A stretch of DNA of 64,000 bases, taken from the NCBI GenBank assembly GCA_052173655.1, contig JBQMYD010000003.1, positions 124,001 to 188,000 of the forward strand, read 5' to 3'. The first letter of the stretch is position 1. Every line of letters begins with the position of its first letter. Below, piece by piece: positions 24,046 to 33,040 of the stretch. The position numbers and the translations under genes were made by a program. The notes beneath the pieces were generated by a model. It saw only the letters and a list, made by a program, of their open reading frames with translations. It made no database searches and had not been told where the DNA came from. The stretch is from RGIG9060 sp052173655. Its GTDB lineage: Bacteria; Spirochaetota; Spirochaetia; Treponematales; Treponemataceae.

Positions 24046-25050
24046 ATGAAGAAATTTATTCATTACTCATTTTTATTAGTCATAATTGCGATGGTTTTGG
24101 CCGGTTGCTCAAAAAAATCAGACCAAAAAGAATTAAAAGTTTATTCAATTCTTCATGAAGAAGAAACTCTTGCTCTTACACAACTGTTTACGGAAAAAAC
24201 AAAAATTCCTGTAACATTTTTACGAGCTTCCACAGGAGAACTTGTAAATAGAGTTATTACAGAAAAAAATAATCCGCAATCTGATATTTTGTTAGGAGGG
24301 GCATCTTCTTATCACATTCAAGCATCTGCAGCCGGAGCTCTTGAATCTTACAAATCTCCTGCCGCAAAAGATTTGCCGGAATATGCAGTTGCTCCTGACG
24401 GAACTTGGACAGGTTTTTGCGTTTTGACACTGGGAATCGGAATAAATCAAGACCGCTACCAAAAAAAATTTGCAGATATTCCTGAACCGAAAACTTGGGA
24501 AGATCTGTTAAATCCTGCATATAAAGGCGAAATAGTTCTTACAAATCCTGCTGCATCTTCTACAGCATATCTTTTTGTACAAAATCAATTACAAAGACTT
24601 GGAAACGAAAAAGGCTGGGATTATCTTTTAAAACTTGCTTCATCAGTAGGACAATTTCCTGATAGCGGTAGTGCACCTGTAAAACTTATTGGCACAGGGG
24701 AATATACGTTAGGCATTTCTTATATACATGCTATAGAAAAATACAGAGCGGAAGGTTTTAACGTAAAAATGATAGCACCTCCTCAAACTGTCGGGGATGT
24801 GGATTGTATTTCAATTATGAAAAACACCGATAATTTTGAAAACGCAAAAAAATTTGTTGATTTTATGCTTTCTAAAGAAGCTCAAGAATTAATGAGTTCC
24901 ATAGACTTTACGATTCCGGTAAACCCTCAAGCACAGGGAGCAGAAGGTTCAATTCCTGTTACATCACTTGATTTAATAAAATATGATGTAAACAAGGCTT
25001 CCGTAGAAAAAGATGAAGTTCTTAAAAAATGGACGGCAGAAGTAAATTAG
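24046..25050 (+). CDS. FbpA-type ABC transporter substrate-binding lipoprotein
   Basis: The 334-aa protein is exported and lipid-anchored: the lipobox VLAGC puts the Cys at residue 21. The rest is a type II periplasmic binding fold related to FbpA/AfuA ferric-iron and PhnS-like phosphonate binding proteins (LKVYSILHEEETLALTQLF, ILLGGASSYHIQA, PKTWEDLLNPAYKGEIVLTNPA, DSGSAPVKLIGTGEYTLGI). It forms an operon with a fused permease and an ATPase. The substrate is iron or another small anion/cation and cannot be fixed by reading. The feo-type operator is absent from this promoter, which argues mildly against shared iron control. Confidence 0.85.
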   Translation: MKKFIHYSFLLVIIAMVLAGCSKKSDQKELKVYSILHEEETLALTQLFTEKTKIPVTFLRASTGELVNRVITEKNNPQSDILLGGASSYHIQASAAGALESYKSPAAKDLPEYAVAPDGTWTGFCVLTLGIGINQDRYQKKFADIPEPKTWEDLLNPAYKGEIVLTNPAASSTAYLFVQNQLQRLGNEKGWDYLLKLASSVGQFPDSGSAPVKLIGTGEYTLGISYIHAIEKYRAEGFNVKMIAPPQTVGDVDCISIMKNTDNFENAKKFVDFMLSKEAQELMSSIDFTIPVNPQAQGAEGSIPVTSLDLIKYDVNKASVEKDEVLKKWTAEVN

Positions 25051-26672
25051 ACAAGTTAAAAATAGAAGGCAGTTTTTCTCTTACTATTGTTTGGACAATA
25101 ATATGCCTTTTGTTGATTGTCTGTATAATTTTTCCGCTCGTTTGCGTTTTTTTAACGCCCAAGATATCGGATTTTTCACAAATTATTTTGTCTCCGATAT
25201 GGAAAAAAGCCTCCCTAAATACTTTTTTGATATGTGTTTGTTCCACCGTATCTTCCGTTTTTATCGGCTATATTTACGCATATGCAGTGATAAAGGGACA
25301 AATTCCTTTTGCAAATTTTTTTTCTTTTATTCCCATTTTGCATTTGGTAACACCCCCATTTGTGGGAGGCTTGGCTTTTATTCTTCTTTTAGGACGACAA
25401 GGTTTTATTACTCATACTTTACTTGGTCTTGACATCTCTTTGTACGGTTTTTGGGGACTCCTGGTTGCACAAACCCTTTGTTTTTTTCCTATGGCATATA
25501 TAATTTGTGCACAGACTTTGCAAAATATTAACCCTGCATTGGAACAAGCAGCAAAATCCATGGGAGCAAACAGAATAAAGATATTCTTTACGGTTTTATT
25601 TCCACTTTCTCTGCCGGGTATTTTATCTGCAATTCTTTTTACAGCAGTTTCTGTTATGAGTGATTTTGGAAACCCGATGATTGTTGCAGGTAGATATAAA
25701 GTTCTTGCTGTAGAAATTTACAATCAATTAACCGGCTGGCTGAACGGAGGAATGAGTGCTGTTTTAGGAATAATCCTTGTTCTACCTTCTCTTGTTCTTT
25801 TTATTTTTCAAAACAAACTGACAAAAAAAAATATGTCAAAAATTGCTACACTCGGAGGAAATTTTCCATATTTTTCCACAAATTCTTTTTTCCCGGACAA
25901 ACCAAGTCTATTTATGAGAATTATTTTAACTTTTTTTTGTTTATTTATAACTCTTTGTATTTTTGCACAATTTGCAGCAATTATTGCAGGAAGTTTCCAA
26001 AAACTTTGGGGAATAAACACAAATTTTGATCTGACCCATATAAAAAATATTTCCCGCTGTAAACAAGAACTATTCAACAGTATAAAATTTTCCGTAATTT
26101 CAGCTATTTTGAGTACTTTTTTTGCAAGCCTAAGTGCATTTATAGTTTACAGGACAAAAAGTCCTTTTACTCGTTTTTTTGACACTATAATACAAATTCC
26201 ATCAGCAATTCCCGGAACATTGTTCGGGCTTGCTTTTTTATTGGTTGCCACAAAAATAAATTTTCACAACTCTCAAATTTTAATTATAATTGCTCTAACC
26301 GTAGGTTTTTTACCGTTTTCTTATAGAACCATAAGCTCTGCTTACTCTCAAATAATTACGAACTTAGATGACGGTGCTTGTTCACTTGGAGCTTCAAAAT
26401 TAAAAGCTTTTTTTTCAATAATTTTGCCACTTTCAAAAAATGCACTGTTTAATTCTTTTACCTATGATTTTGCAAGAGGAGTGGGTACAATGAGTGCCGT
26501 TATTTTTCTTGTGTCTTTCAAAACTCCGCTTACATCAATAAAGATATTAAATTTAGCAGAACAAGGATTTTGGGGGGACGCAGCCGCATTAGCCTTACTT
26601 TTAACAATTATAACTTTTATAGTAATTGGAGCAGGAAAATCTGCTATAAAAATTTGGAGTAGAAAAAAATAA
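25029..26672 (+). CDS. FbpB-type ABC transporter permease (fused dimer)
   Basis: The 547-aa inner-membrane permease has two homologous BPD-type halves and about twelve helices. EAA loops are seen in both: EQAAKSMGANRIKIFFTVLFPL (first half, split here by function) and LDDGACSLGASKLKAFFSII (second half). This fused arrangement is typical of FbpB/SfuB. The gene overlaps the binding-protein gene by 22 bp and the ATPase gene by one base (TAATG), so the three are translationally coupled. Confidence 0.88.
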   Translation: MDGRSKLDKLKIEGSFSLTIVWTIICLLLIVCIIFPLVCVFLTPKISDFSQIILSPIWKKASLNTFLICVCSTVSSVFIGYIYAYAVIKGQIPFANFFSFIPILHLVTPPFVGGLAFILLLGRQGFITHTLLGLDISLYGFWGLLVAQTLCFFPMAYIICAQTLQNINPALEQAAKSMGANRIKIFFTVLFPLSLPGILSAILFTAVSVMSDFGNPMIVAGRYKVLAVEIYNQLTGWLNGGMSAVLGIILVLPSLVLFIFQNKLTKKNMSKIATLGGNFPYFSTNSFFPDKPSLFMRIILTFFCLFITLCIFAQFAAIIAGSFQKLWGINTNFDLTHIKNISRCKQELFNSIKFSVISAILSTFFASLSAFIVYRTKSPFTRFFDTIIQIPSAIPGTLFGLAFLLVATKINFHNSQILIIIALTVGFLPFSYRTISSAYSQIITNLDDGACSLGASKLKAFFSIILPLSKNALFNSFTYDFARGVGTMSAVIFLVSFKTPLTSIKILNLAEQGFWGDAAALALLLTIITFIVIGAGKSAIKIWSRKK

Positions 26673-27706
26673 TGGAAAAACCAAAAATTGCTTTAAGTTT
26701 AAAAAATATTTCATTTTCATACAAAGAAAAAAATATCCCTACGATAAAAGATTTTTCCCTTGATATAGAAAAAGGCAGTTTTACAACCTTACTCGGCCCA
26801 AGTGGATGTGGAAAAACAACACTACTTAGACTTATTTCAGGCTTTTTGGAACAACAAAAAGGAACAATAGAATTAGACGGCATTTCCCAAAAAGGAATAA
26901 AACCTCATAAACGAAAAATAGGCATGGTTTTTCAAGACTACGCTTTATTTCCACACATGAATGTAAAACAAAACATTCTTTACGGATTAAAAATTAACGA
27001 AAAAACAAAATCTTCGCATGGAATTTTTGCCTTAAATTCAAAATCCCAAATGGAAGAAAAACTTATCCAAACAGCAAAAACTCTTGATTTGGAAAAACTT
27101 TTAAACAGATATCCGAATGAACTTTCCGGAGGCGAGCAACAAAGAGTTGCTCTGGCACGATCAATAATTCTTAACCCGCAAATTTTGTTGATGGATGAAC
27201 CTCTTTCAAGTTTAGATACAAAACTTCGCAAAAAAGTTAGAGAAGAATTAAAAGAAATTCAGCAAAAACTAAAACTGACTACTGTTTATGTAACCCATGA
27301 TCAAGAAGAAGCTCTTTCTTTATCAGATAAAATTGCACTTATAAATGAAGGTATCCTTTTACAAACGGGTTCCCCAAGAGAACTTTATTTTAAACCTAAA
27401 GATGCTTTTACAGCAGATTTTGTAGGAAGTGCTAATTTTATGCAATTTCAAGATGGAATCTTTATAGTACGCCCGGAATGGTTTGATTTAAACAAAAGCG
27501 ATTCAAAGGGTGAAATCGAAGGAAAAGTTATCTCCGCAAGTTTTTTGGGTGAACGTACCGAATTTAAAATAAAAATCAAAAAACCGAATAACGAATCTTC
27601 AATAATTATTGCAGAATTACCTACCTTAGAGACAAATTTTCTTGAAAAAGACAATTTAATTTCTCTTAATATCAGACACAAATGGAAAATAAAAACAGAT
27701 ATTTAA
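26672..27706 (+). CDS. FbpC-type ABC transporter ATP-binding protein
   Basis: The 344-aa ATPase has Walker A GPSGCGKTT, Q-loop MVFQDYALFPHMNV, signature NELSGGEQQRVALARSI, Walker B ILLMDEPLSSLD and H-loop YVTHDQEEAL. A C-terminal domain (from about 270) resembles the short TOBE-type regulatory region of FbpC. It powers the transporter made by the two preceding genes. The start codon overlaps the permease stop. Confidence 0.9.
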   Translation: MEKPKIALSLKNISFSYKEKNIPTIKDFSLDIEKGSFTTLLGPSGCGKTTLLRLISGFLEQQKGTIELDGISQKGIKPHKRKIGMVFQDYALFPHMNVKQNILYGLKINEKTKSSHGIFALNSKSQMEEKLIQTAKTLDLEKLLNRYPNELSGGEQQRVALARSIILNPQILLMDEPLSSLDTKLRKKVREELKEIQQKLKLTTVYVTHDQEEALSLSDKIALINEGILLQTGSPRELYFKPKDAFTADFVGSANFMQFQDGIFIVRPEWFDLNKSDSKGEIEGKVISASFLGERTEFKIKIKKPNNESSIIIAELPTLETNFLEKDNLISLNIRHKWKIKTDI

Positions 27707-27754
27707 GCAAATTTTTTAATATAGAGTTATAATTACAACAAGGAGTTGTGTGTA

Positions 27755-28507
27755 ATGAAAGATTCTTCAATAACAAAAATCAAAATTTTTCAAGAAATTA
27801 TCGATGAATCGAAAAATATCGTTTTTTTTGGAGGAGCAGGAGTTAGTACCGAAAGCGGAATTCCGGATTTTAGAAGCACCTCAGGACTTTATAACCAAGA
27901 ATGGAACTATCCTCCTGAAATTATTATAAGCCATAGTTTTTTTGAACAAAATACAAGTGAGTTTTTTCGTTTTTATTGCAAAAAAATGATATCCCTCAAT
28001 ACAAAACCCAATGAATGTCATTTTAAACTTGCACAACTTGAAAAAAACGGAAAACTTTTAGCAGTAGTAACTCAAAATATTGACGGTCTTCATCAAATTG
28101 CAGGTAGCAAAAAAGTTTATGAACTGCACGGTAGTGTTCACAGGAATTACTGCCTGCAATGTAATCATTTTGAAAATGCAAGCTTTATTGTAGATAATCA
28201 CAAAAAACAATCTGACGGAATTCCCCGTTGCCCTAAATGTAACGGCATAATGAAACCTGACGTAGTTCTTTATGAAGAAAACTTAAACAATAGCGTTATT
28301 GAAAACAGTATAAAAGAAATTTCACAAGCCGATACGCTCATAATCGGGGGAACTTCTCTCATAGTATATCCTGCAGCAGGACTTGTAGAATATTTTAGAG
28401 GGAAAAATCTTGTTATAGTAAATTTAAACGAAACAAAACAAAATAACCGTGCAGATTTAGTTATTGACGAAAAAATTGGAGAAGTTTTTTCAAAATTGGA
28501 AATATAA
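27755..28507 (+). CDS. NAD-dependent protein deacylase (sirtuin)
   Basis: This is a SIR2-family deacylase of about 250 aa that removes acyl groups from lysines with NAD. Motifs are GGAGVSTESGIPDFRS (NAD-binding), TQNIDGLHQIAGS, ELHGSVHRNYC with the catalytic His, and a zinc site formed by CLQC and CPKC. The start is ATG 27755, nine bases after AGGAG; an upstream TTG is in frame but less likely. It is followed by cdd. CobB and the class U bacterial sirtuins are the nearest named groups. Confidence 0.92.
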   Translation: MKDSSITKIKIFQEIIDESKNIVFFGGAGVSTESGIPDFRSTSGLYNQEWNYPPEIIISHSFFEQNTSEFFRFYCKKMISLNTKPNECHFKLAQLEKNGKLLAVVTQNIDGLHQIAGSKKVYELHGSVHRNYCLQCNHFENASFIVDNHKKQSDGIPRCPKCNGIMKPDVVLYEENLNNSVIENSIKEISQADTLIIGGTSLIVYPAAGLVEYFRGKNLVIVNLNETKQNNRADLVIDEKIGEVFSKLEI

Positions 28508-28552
28508 AATCTAACAAGGAGAAAATTTTTTGCACAAAGCAAATAAACCGTT

Positions 28553-28960
28553 ATGTCAGAAATTTTTAAAAATAAAAAAAAACAACTTATAAAACAAGCT
28601 TTGGAAGCACAAAAAAATGCCTATGCACCATATTCTAAATACAAAGTCGGCTCTGCTATTTTAACTACAGACGGAACGATTTTTACAGGATGCAACATAG
28701 AAAATGCTTCATATCCTTGCGGACTATGTGCAGAACGAACCGCCCTTTCAAAAGCAGTAAGTTCCGGCTTCAAAGAATTTTCTGATATTGCAATAGCCGG
28801 TTCTTCCGATAATTTTTGCACTCCATGCGGAATTTGTCGCCAGATGCTTTATGAATTTTCTCCGCAAATAAATGTAATATGCTGTAAAAACAACGGAGAA
28901 CACAAAGAATTTTGCCTAAAAGAATTATTACCGCAAAGTTTTGATGCAAACTCTTTGTAG
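28553..28960 (+). CDS. cdd: Cytidine deaminase
   Basis: The enzyme deaminates cytidine and deoxycytidine in pyrimidine salvage. The 135-aa tetrameric-type protein has YAPYSKYKVGSA, NIENASYPCGLCAERTA (Zn Cys and catalytic Glu) and PCGICRQML (two Zn Cys). No ribosome binding site stands close to ATG 28553; an AAGGAG lies over 30 bases upstream and fits a 20-codon TTG-started frame (from 28530) that runs across the cdd start. That short frame may be chance or a coupling peptide. Confidence 0.93.
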   Translation: MSEIFKNKKKQLIKQALEAQKNAYAPYSKYKVGSAILTTDGTIFTGCNIENASYPCGLCAERTALSKAVSSGFKEFSDIAIAGSSDNFCTPCGICRQMLYEFSPQINVICCKNNGEHKEFCLKELLPQSFDANSL

Positions 28961-29069
28961 AGTTACAAAACTTTCGTAGCTGATATAAGATTAAGTATTT
29001 TTAACAACAAAAAAAATTTTACTCTACTTTTCTAAATTTTTTGATAATGTTAAAATAAAATATCAAATA

Positions 29070-29083
29070 TCGGTATTTACCGA
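29070..29083 (+). promoter_or_regulatory. Palindrome before ilvE
   Basis: TCGGTA-TT-TACCGA forms a perfect 14-bp palindrome directly upstream of the GAGGTG ribosome binding site of ilvE. It may be an operator or a small RNA hairpin. It shares ATATCGG with the elements before the next gene but is otherwise different. Confidence 0.35.
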
Positions 29084-29098
29084 ATTCGAGGTGTAAAA

Positions 29099-30124
29099 AT
29101 GGCAAAAAAAAATTTGGATTGGGAAAATTTACCTTTCGGTTACATAAAAACCGATAAAAGATTTGTTGCTAATTGGAAAGACGGCAAATGGGAACAGGGA
29201 ATTTTAACATCGGATGACAAAGTTGTTATCACTGAATGTGCAGGAGTACTCCAATATGCTCAGACCTGTTTTGAAGGATTAAAAGCCTACGAAACTATCG
29301 ACGGCAGAACAGTAACATTCCGTCCGGATTTAAATGCTGCAAGAATGGAAGATAGCTGCAAACGTCTTGAAATGCCTGTTTTTCCACAAGAAAAATTCAT
29401 TCAAGGATGTATAGATGTTATAAAAGCAAATATAGATTGGGTTCCCCCTTATGGAACCGGAGCTGCACTTTATCTTCGTCCTTATATGTTCGGAAGCGAT
29501 GCCGTAATAGGAGTAAAGCCTGCCGAAGAATATCAATTTAGAATTTTGGTAACACCGGTAGGACCGTACTTTAAAGGAGGAGCAAAACCTATAAAAGTAC
29601 GTTTAAGCAATCTTGACAGAGCTGCCCCTAGAGGAACAGGAAATATAAAAGCAGGTCTCAACTATGCTATGAGTTTGTATAACATTGTAGATGCACATAA
29701 ATGCGGATATGCCGAAAACATCTACACAGATCCTGCAACCCACACATACATCGAAGAAACCGGAGGAGCAAATATTCTTTTTGTTTCAAAGGATGGAACC
29801 CTTGTAACCCCAAAATCCGAATCAATTTTGCCTTCAATTACAAGACGTTCTTTAATTTACGTTGCACAAAATATTCTTAACATAAAAGTCGAAGAAAGAA
29901 AAGTAAACAAAGATGAGCTAACCGACTTTGTTGAATGCGGACTTTGCGGAACTGCTGCAGTAATAAGTCCTATCGGGCAGATTGATGATAACGAAAAATC
30001 AATAATGATTCCAAGTGGAATGGAAAGAATAGGCGAAGTTTTGGGAAAACTTAGAGAGACATTGACGGGAATTCAATTAGGAACAATCCCTGCCCCTGAC
30101 GGCTGGATATACGAAATAAAATAA
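29099..30124 (+). CDS. ilvE: Branched-chain amino acid aminotransferase
   Basis: This PLP enzyme exchanges amino groups between glutamate and branched-chain keto acids. The 341-aa protein is class IV, BCAT-II-like: YAQTCFEGLKAYE, FRPDLNAARM, LYLRPYMFG, the PLP lysine in GTGNIKAGLNYA near residue 184, YIEETGGANIL, and CGTAAVISPIG. A GAGGTG ribosome binding site precedes ATG 29099. It stands alone between cdd and the HTH-ArgA gene; the two amino-acid genes are not clearly one operon. Confidence 0.95.
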   Translation: MAKKNLDWENLPFGYIKTDKRFVANWKDGKWEQGILTSDDKVVITECAGVLQYAQTCFEGLKAYETIDGRTVTFRPDLNAARMEDSCKRLEMPVFPQEKFIQGCIDVIKANIDWVPPYGTGAALYLRPYMFGSDAVIGVKPAEEYQFRILVTPVGPYFKGGAKPIKVRLSNLDRAAPRGTGNIKAGLNYAMSLYNIVDAHKCGYAENIYTDPATHTYIEETGGANILFVSKDGTLVTPKSESILPSITRRSLIYVAQNILNIKVEERKVNKDELTDFVECGLCGTAAVISPIGQIDDNEKSIMIPSGMERIGEVLGKLRETLTGIQLGTIPAPDGWIYEIK

Positions 30125-30163
30125 AAAATCGTAAAAGCTTAATTTAAATAAAAATATTGCTTT

Positions 30164-30228
30164 TAATCTTGCCGATAATATGCTATAATCTTGCCGATAA
30201 CTAAAAAACAAAAATATCGGCAAGATTA
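30164..30228 (+). promoter_or_regulatory. Promoter with three copies of a 15-bp element
   Basis: TAATCTTGCCGATAA occurs at 30164-30178 and 30186-30200 as direct repeats 22 bp apart (two helical turns). An inverted copy with one change lies at 30214-30228. A TATAAT -10 box (30184-30189) overlaps the second copy; a weak TTTTAA -35 (30161-30166) overlaps the first. The ATG of the HTH-ArgA gene is at 30241. The layout is that of a repressor bound over its promoter. Confidence 0.72.
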
Positions 30229-30240
30229 CGACAAAAAATT

Positions 30241-31893
30241 ATGAATAAAACCTATTTAACGGCAAAAGAAATCGCAGAAAAATGGAAAACATCGGAAAGA
30301 AGTGTTCGAAATTATTGCTCATTGGGACGTGTTCCGGGTGCAATTTTAAAAGGCAAAACTTGGTACATTCCCTCGGATATAACGAAACCACCAAGAAAAA
30401 ACAAGAAAAAACTTTTTGAAAACTCTAATTTCACTATAAATTCCGATTTTAATTTAAATACAAACTCCGATTCTAATTTTTACAACAGTAACTCTCCATT
30501 TTTTGCAGAAATACCTAAATCTAAAATCATTACCGGAAATGCCGAAAAAATCCGAGATGTTATTAGGTATTTCAAGCGATTTAAAAATGCCGCAGTAGTA
30601 ATTCATGTTGATGAACGTGTTATCAATTCTTCGTTTTTTTCAAGCCATATCAGCGACATTGCACTTATGCATGAAGCAGGTTTAAATGTATTACTTGTTC
30701 CGGGAGCAAAAAAAAGCATAGATGAAGTCCTAACAAAATCCGGATTTTATTGGCAAGAAAAAGATGATTTTAGAATAACAAACGAACAGGCAATTCCCTT
30801 GATAAAAATGGCAGCATTTGATGTTTCCAACAAAATAATGACAAGCCTTTCAGGACACGGTCTTACCAGTTTAATCGGAAACTGGGTTCGCTCCAGAGCA
30901 AAGGGTGTTATTGACGGCTTAGATTACGGATCTTCGGGTGAAATAGAAAAAATAGATACGCAATCCATAAAAACTGTTTTAAATAACGGATTTATTCCCA
31001 TTTTACCTTGTATCGGGTGGAGTTCTAATGGAAAACCTTACAACGTTTCTTCCATAAATCTTGCTACAGCTACAGCAATTTCACTAAAGGCTGAAAAACT
31101 TTTTTTTCTTACCCCTGATTATTCTTTAACTCCTGAAAATTTTACGGTTCCAATTGATTTACCTTTAAGCCCTGAAGGTTGCATTCCGGCTCTTAATCTT
31201 GAAGAATTGGATATTTTTATAAAAGCAAATAAAAGACAGGTTAATTCGGATAAAATAAACCTATACTCCGCCCATCCGGTTATAAAGCTTTTAGAATGTG
31301 CAAAAAAAGCCTGCAATGAAGGCGTTATGAGATCCCATATTTTGAATGGCTCAATCGACGGATCAATGCCATGTGAAATTTTTTCAGGCTTAGGATCAGG
31401 AACAATGATATACAAAAGCAATTACGGAAAAATCCGTGATATGCAACCGGATGATGTCAGCCGTGTTCTTGGAATTATGCGGCCTTTTATTGAAAATGGA
31501 ATTTTACTACCACGTACAGAACAAAATCTTAGCGAAACATACAAAGACTATATTGTTTATGAACTTGACGGAGGAATTAGAGCTTGTGCTTCATTGATTC
31601 AATACTGGGCAGCTGCTACAACAAAATGTTCTATGACCTTGCAGGCAGAAATTGCAGCCATAGCCGTTGATGAAACTTATTCCAACATGGGAATAGGACC
31701 TAAAATGGTATCCTTTCTTATTGAAAAAGCTCATAAATTAGGCTTTGAAAGCGTATTTGTTATGACAACCCAAACAAGTGATTGGTTTGAAAAATTAGGT
31801 TTTAAACCGGATTCCATAAACTCAATACCTATAAAACGTAAGGCTCTTTGGTCTGAAAAAAGAGGTTCAAAAGTATTCAGACTGGTTTTATAG
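30241..31893 (+). CDS. argA: N-acetylglutamate synthase with an N-terminal helix-turn-helix domain
   Basis: The C-terminal bulk matches ArgA-type N-acetylglutamate synthase, the first step of arginine synthesis. A kinase-like AAK domain spans about 95-395 (VVIHVDERVINSSFFSSHIS, DIALMHEAGLNVLLVPGA, SSINLATATAISLKAEKLF). A GNAT acetyltransferase domain spans 405-550 (IRDMQPDDVSRVLGIMRPF, EIAAIAVDETYSNMGIGPKMV, WFEKLGFKP). The first 56 residues are a MerR/excisionase-type HTH (YLTAKEIAEKWKTSERSVRN, LKGKTWYIPSD). A 30-residue Asn/Ser-rich linker joins them. E. coli ArgA lacks the HTH. Three repeated elements over the promoter suggest autoregulation, with arginine binding at the AAK domain as the possible signal. 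Confidence 0.87.
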   Translation: MNKTYLTAKEIAEKWKTSERSVRNYCSLGRVPGAILKGKTWYIPSDITKPPRKNKKKLFENSNFTINSDFNLNTNSDSNFYNSNSPFFAEIPKSKIITGNAEKIRDVIRYFKRFKNAAVVIHVDERVINSSFFSSHISDIALMHEAGLNVLLVPGAKKSIDEVLTKSGFYWQEKDDFRITNEQAIPLIKMAAFDVSNKIMTSLSGHGLTSLIGNWVRSRAKGVIDGLDYGSSGEIEKIDTQSIKTVLNNGFIPILPCIGWSSNGKPYNVSSINLATATAISLKAEKLFFLTPDYSLTPENFTVPIDLPLSPEGCIPALNLEELDIFIKANKRQVNSDKINLYSAHPVIKLLECAKKACNEGVMRSHILNGSIDGSMPCEIFSGLGSGTMIYKSNYGKIRDMQPDDVSRVLGIMRPFIENGILLPRTEQNLSETYKDYIVYELDGGIRACASLIQYWAAATTKCSMTLQAEIAAIAVDETYSNMGIGPKMVSFLIEKAHKLGFESVFVMTTQTSDWFEKLGFKPDSINSIPIKRKALWSEKRGSKVFRLVL

Positions 31894-31987
31894 CAAACCT
31901 TATTCAAAAAAAACGCTATAGACTAATTATTTGTTATACATTATTTTTATTTTGTATCATATAAATTATAAAAAAGGAGAGTTTAAT

Positions 31988-32956
31988 ATGAAATTAAAAA
32001 ACATTGTAATTGCAGGAGGCGGAGTGCTTGGTAGTCAAATTGCCGTTCAAGCAGCATATTGCGGATGCAATGTAACCATTTGGCTAAGAAGTCAAGGCAG
32101 TATAGGTAGAACACAACCAAAATTGGATAATTTAAAAAAAACTTATATTGAAACCATTGAAGCAATGTCTGAAAACGACGAACAAAAGCCGGCTTTTTGG
32201 GCTCCCGGAATCGCAGATTTTGAAACTTTCAACAAAGAAGAATGTTTAAAAAAAGTTGAAAGTGCTTTTGCAAATCTAAAACTTGAACTTGATATGGCAA
32301 AGGCAGTTTCAAATGCAGATTTAGTAATAGAATCAATGGCAGAAAACATCAATGATAAAATTGAGTTTTACAAAAAATTAGCCCCTCTTTTACCTGAAAA
32401 AACAATTCTTGTAACAAATTCTTCAACATTGTTGCCGTCCCAATTTGCAAAATATACCGGAAGACCCCAAAAATATCTTTCTTTGCATTTTGCAAATTCA
32501 ATTTGGAAAAACAACACGGCAGAAATAATGGGTCAAAATCTCACCGAAAAAAAATATTTTGATGACGTAATGAATTTTGCAAATGATATCAGAATGATAG
32601 GGCTTCCTCTCAATAAAGAAAAAAATGGATATCTTTTAAATTCCATGTTGGTTCCTTTCTTGCTTAGCGGATTAGACCTATATGTAAACAATATTTCAGA
32701 TCCTAAAACTATCGATTTGGCATGGACAAGAGGAACCGGAGCTCCAAAAGGACCTTTACAAATTTTTGATACAGTAGGGATTCAAACTGCTTATAACATC
32801 GTATTACAATATCAAAAAGTACCGGGTCTTTTTTCACCGCTTTTAAAAAAAATGATGATGCCATATAATTTTAAAGAAATGGAAAAAGTACTTAAAAAAA
32901 TGATTGATCAAGGAAAACTCGGAAAATCCAGCGGCGAAGGTTTTTATAAATACTAA
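31988..32956 (+). CDS. 3-hydroxyacyl-CoA dehydrogenase family protein
   Basis: The protein (322 aa) has an NAD-binding Rossmann fold at the start (IVIAGGGVLGSQIA), the LVIESMAEN region, and VTNSSTLLPSQFA. Its C-terminal helical domain has LAWTRGTGAPKGPLQIFDTVG. It interconverts 3-hydroxyacyl-CoA and 3-ketoacyl-CoA, or a related hydroxy acid. The start is ATG 31988 with AAAGGAGAG upstream; an in-frame extension to 31931 lacks support. It is a single gene followed by a terminator. The exact substrate is not clear. Confidence 0.85.
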   Translation: MKLKNIVIAGGGVLGSQIAVQAAYCGCNVTIWLRSQGSIGRTQPKLDNLKKTYIETIEAMSENDEQKPAFWAPGIADFETFNKEECLKKVESAFANLKLELDMAKAVSNADLVIESMAENINDKIEFYKKLAPLLPEKTILVTNSSTLLPSQFAKYTGRPQKYLSLHFANSIWKNNTAEIMGQNLTEKKYFDDVMNFANDIRMIGLPLNKEKNGYLLNSMLVPFLLSGLDLYVNNISDPKTIDLAWTRGTGAPKGPLQIFDTVGIQTAYNIVLQYQKVPGLFSPLLKKMMMPYNFKEMEKVLKKMIDQGKLGKSSGEGFYKY

Positions 32957-32964
32957 TAAAAAAT

Positions 32965-33005
32965 TTGGCAGCGATCAAACAAATTCATCTGCTGCCAAGT
33001 TTTTC
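32965..33005 (+). terminator. Terminator after the hydroxyacyl-CoA dehydrogenase gene
   Basis: TTGGCAGC (32965-32972) pairs with GCTGCCAA (32991-32998), loop 18 bases, followed by GTTTTT. It sits in the convergent gap before the TetR gene. Confidence 0.65.
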
Positions 33006-33040
33006 CCAAATTTTATTGTCCAAAATTTTTTTATCAAGAA

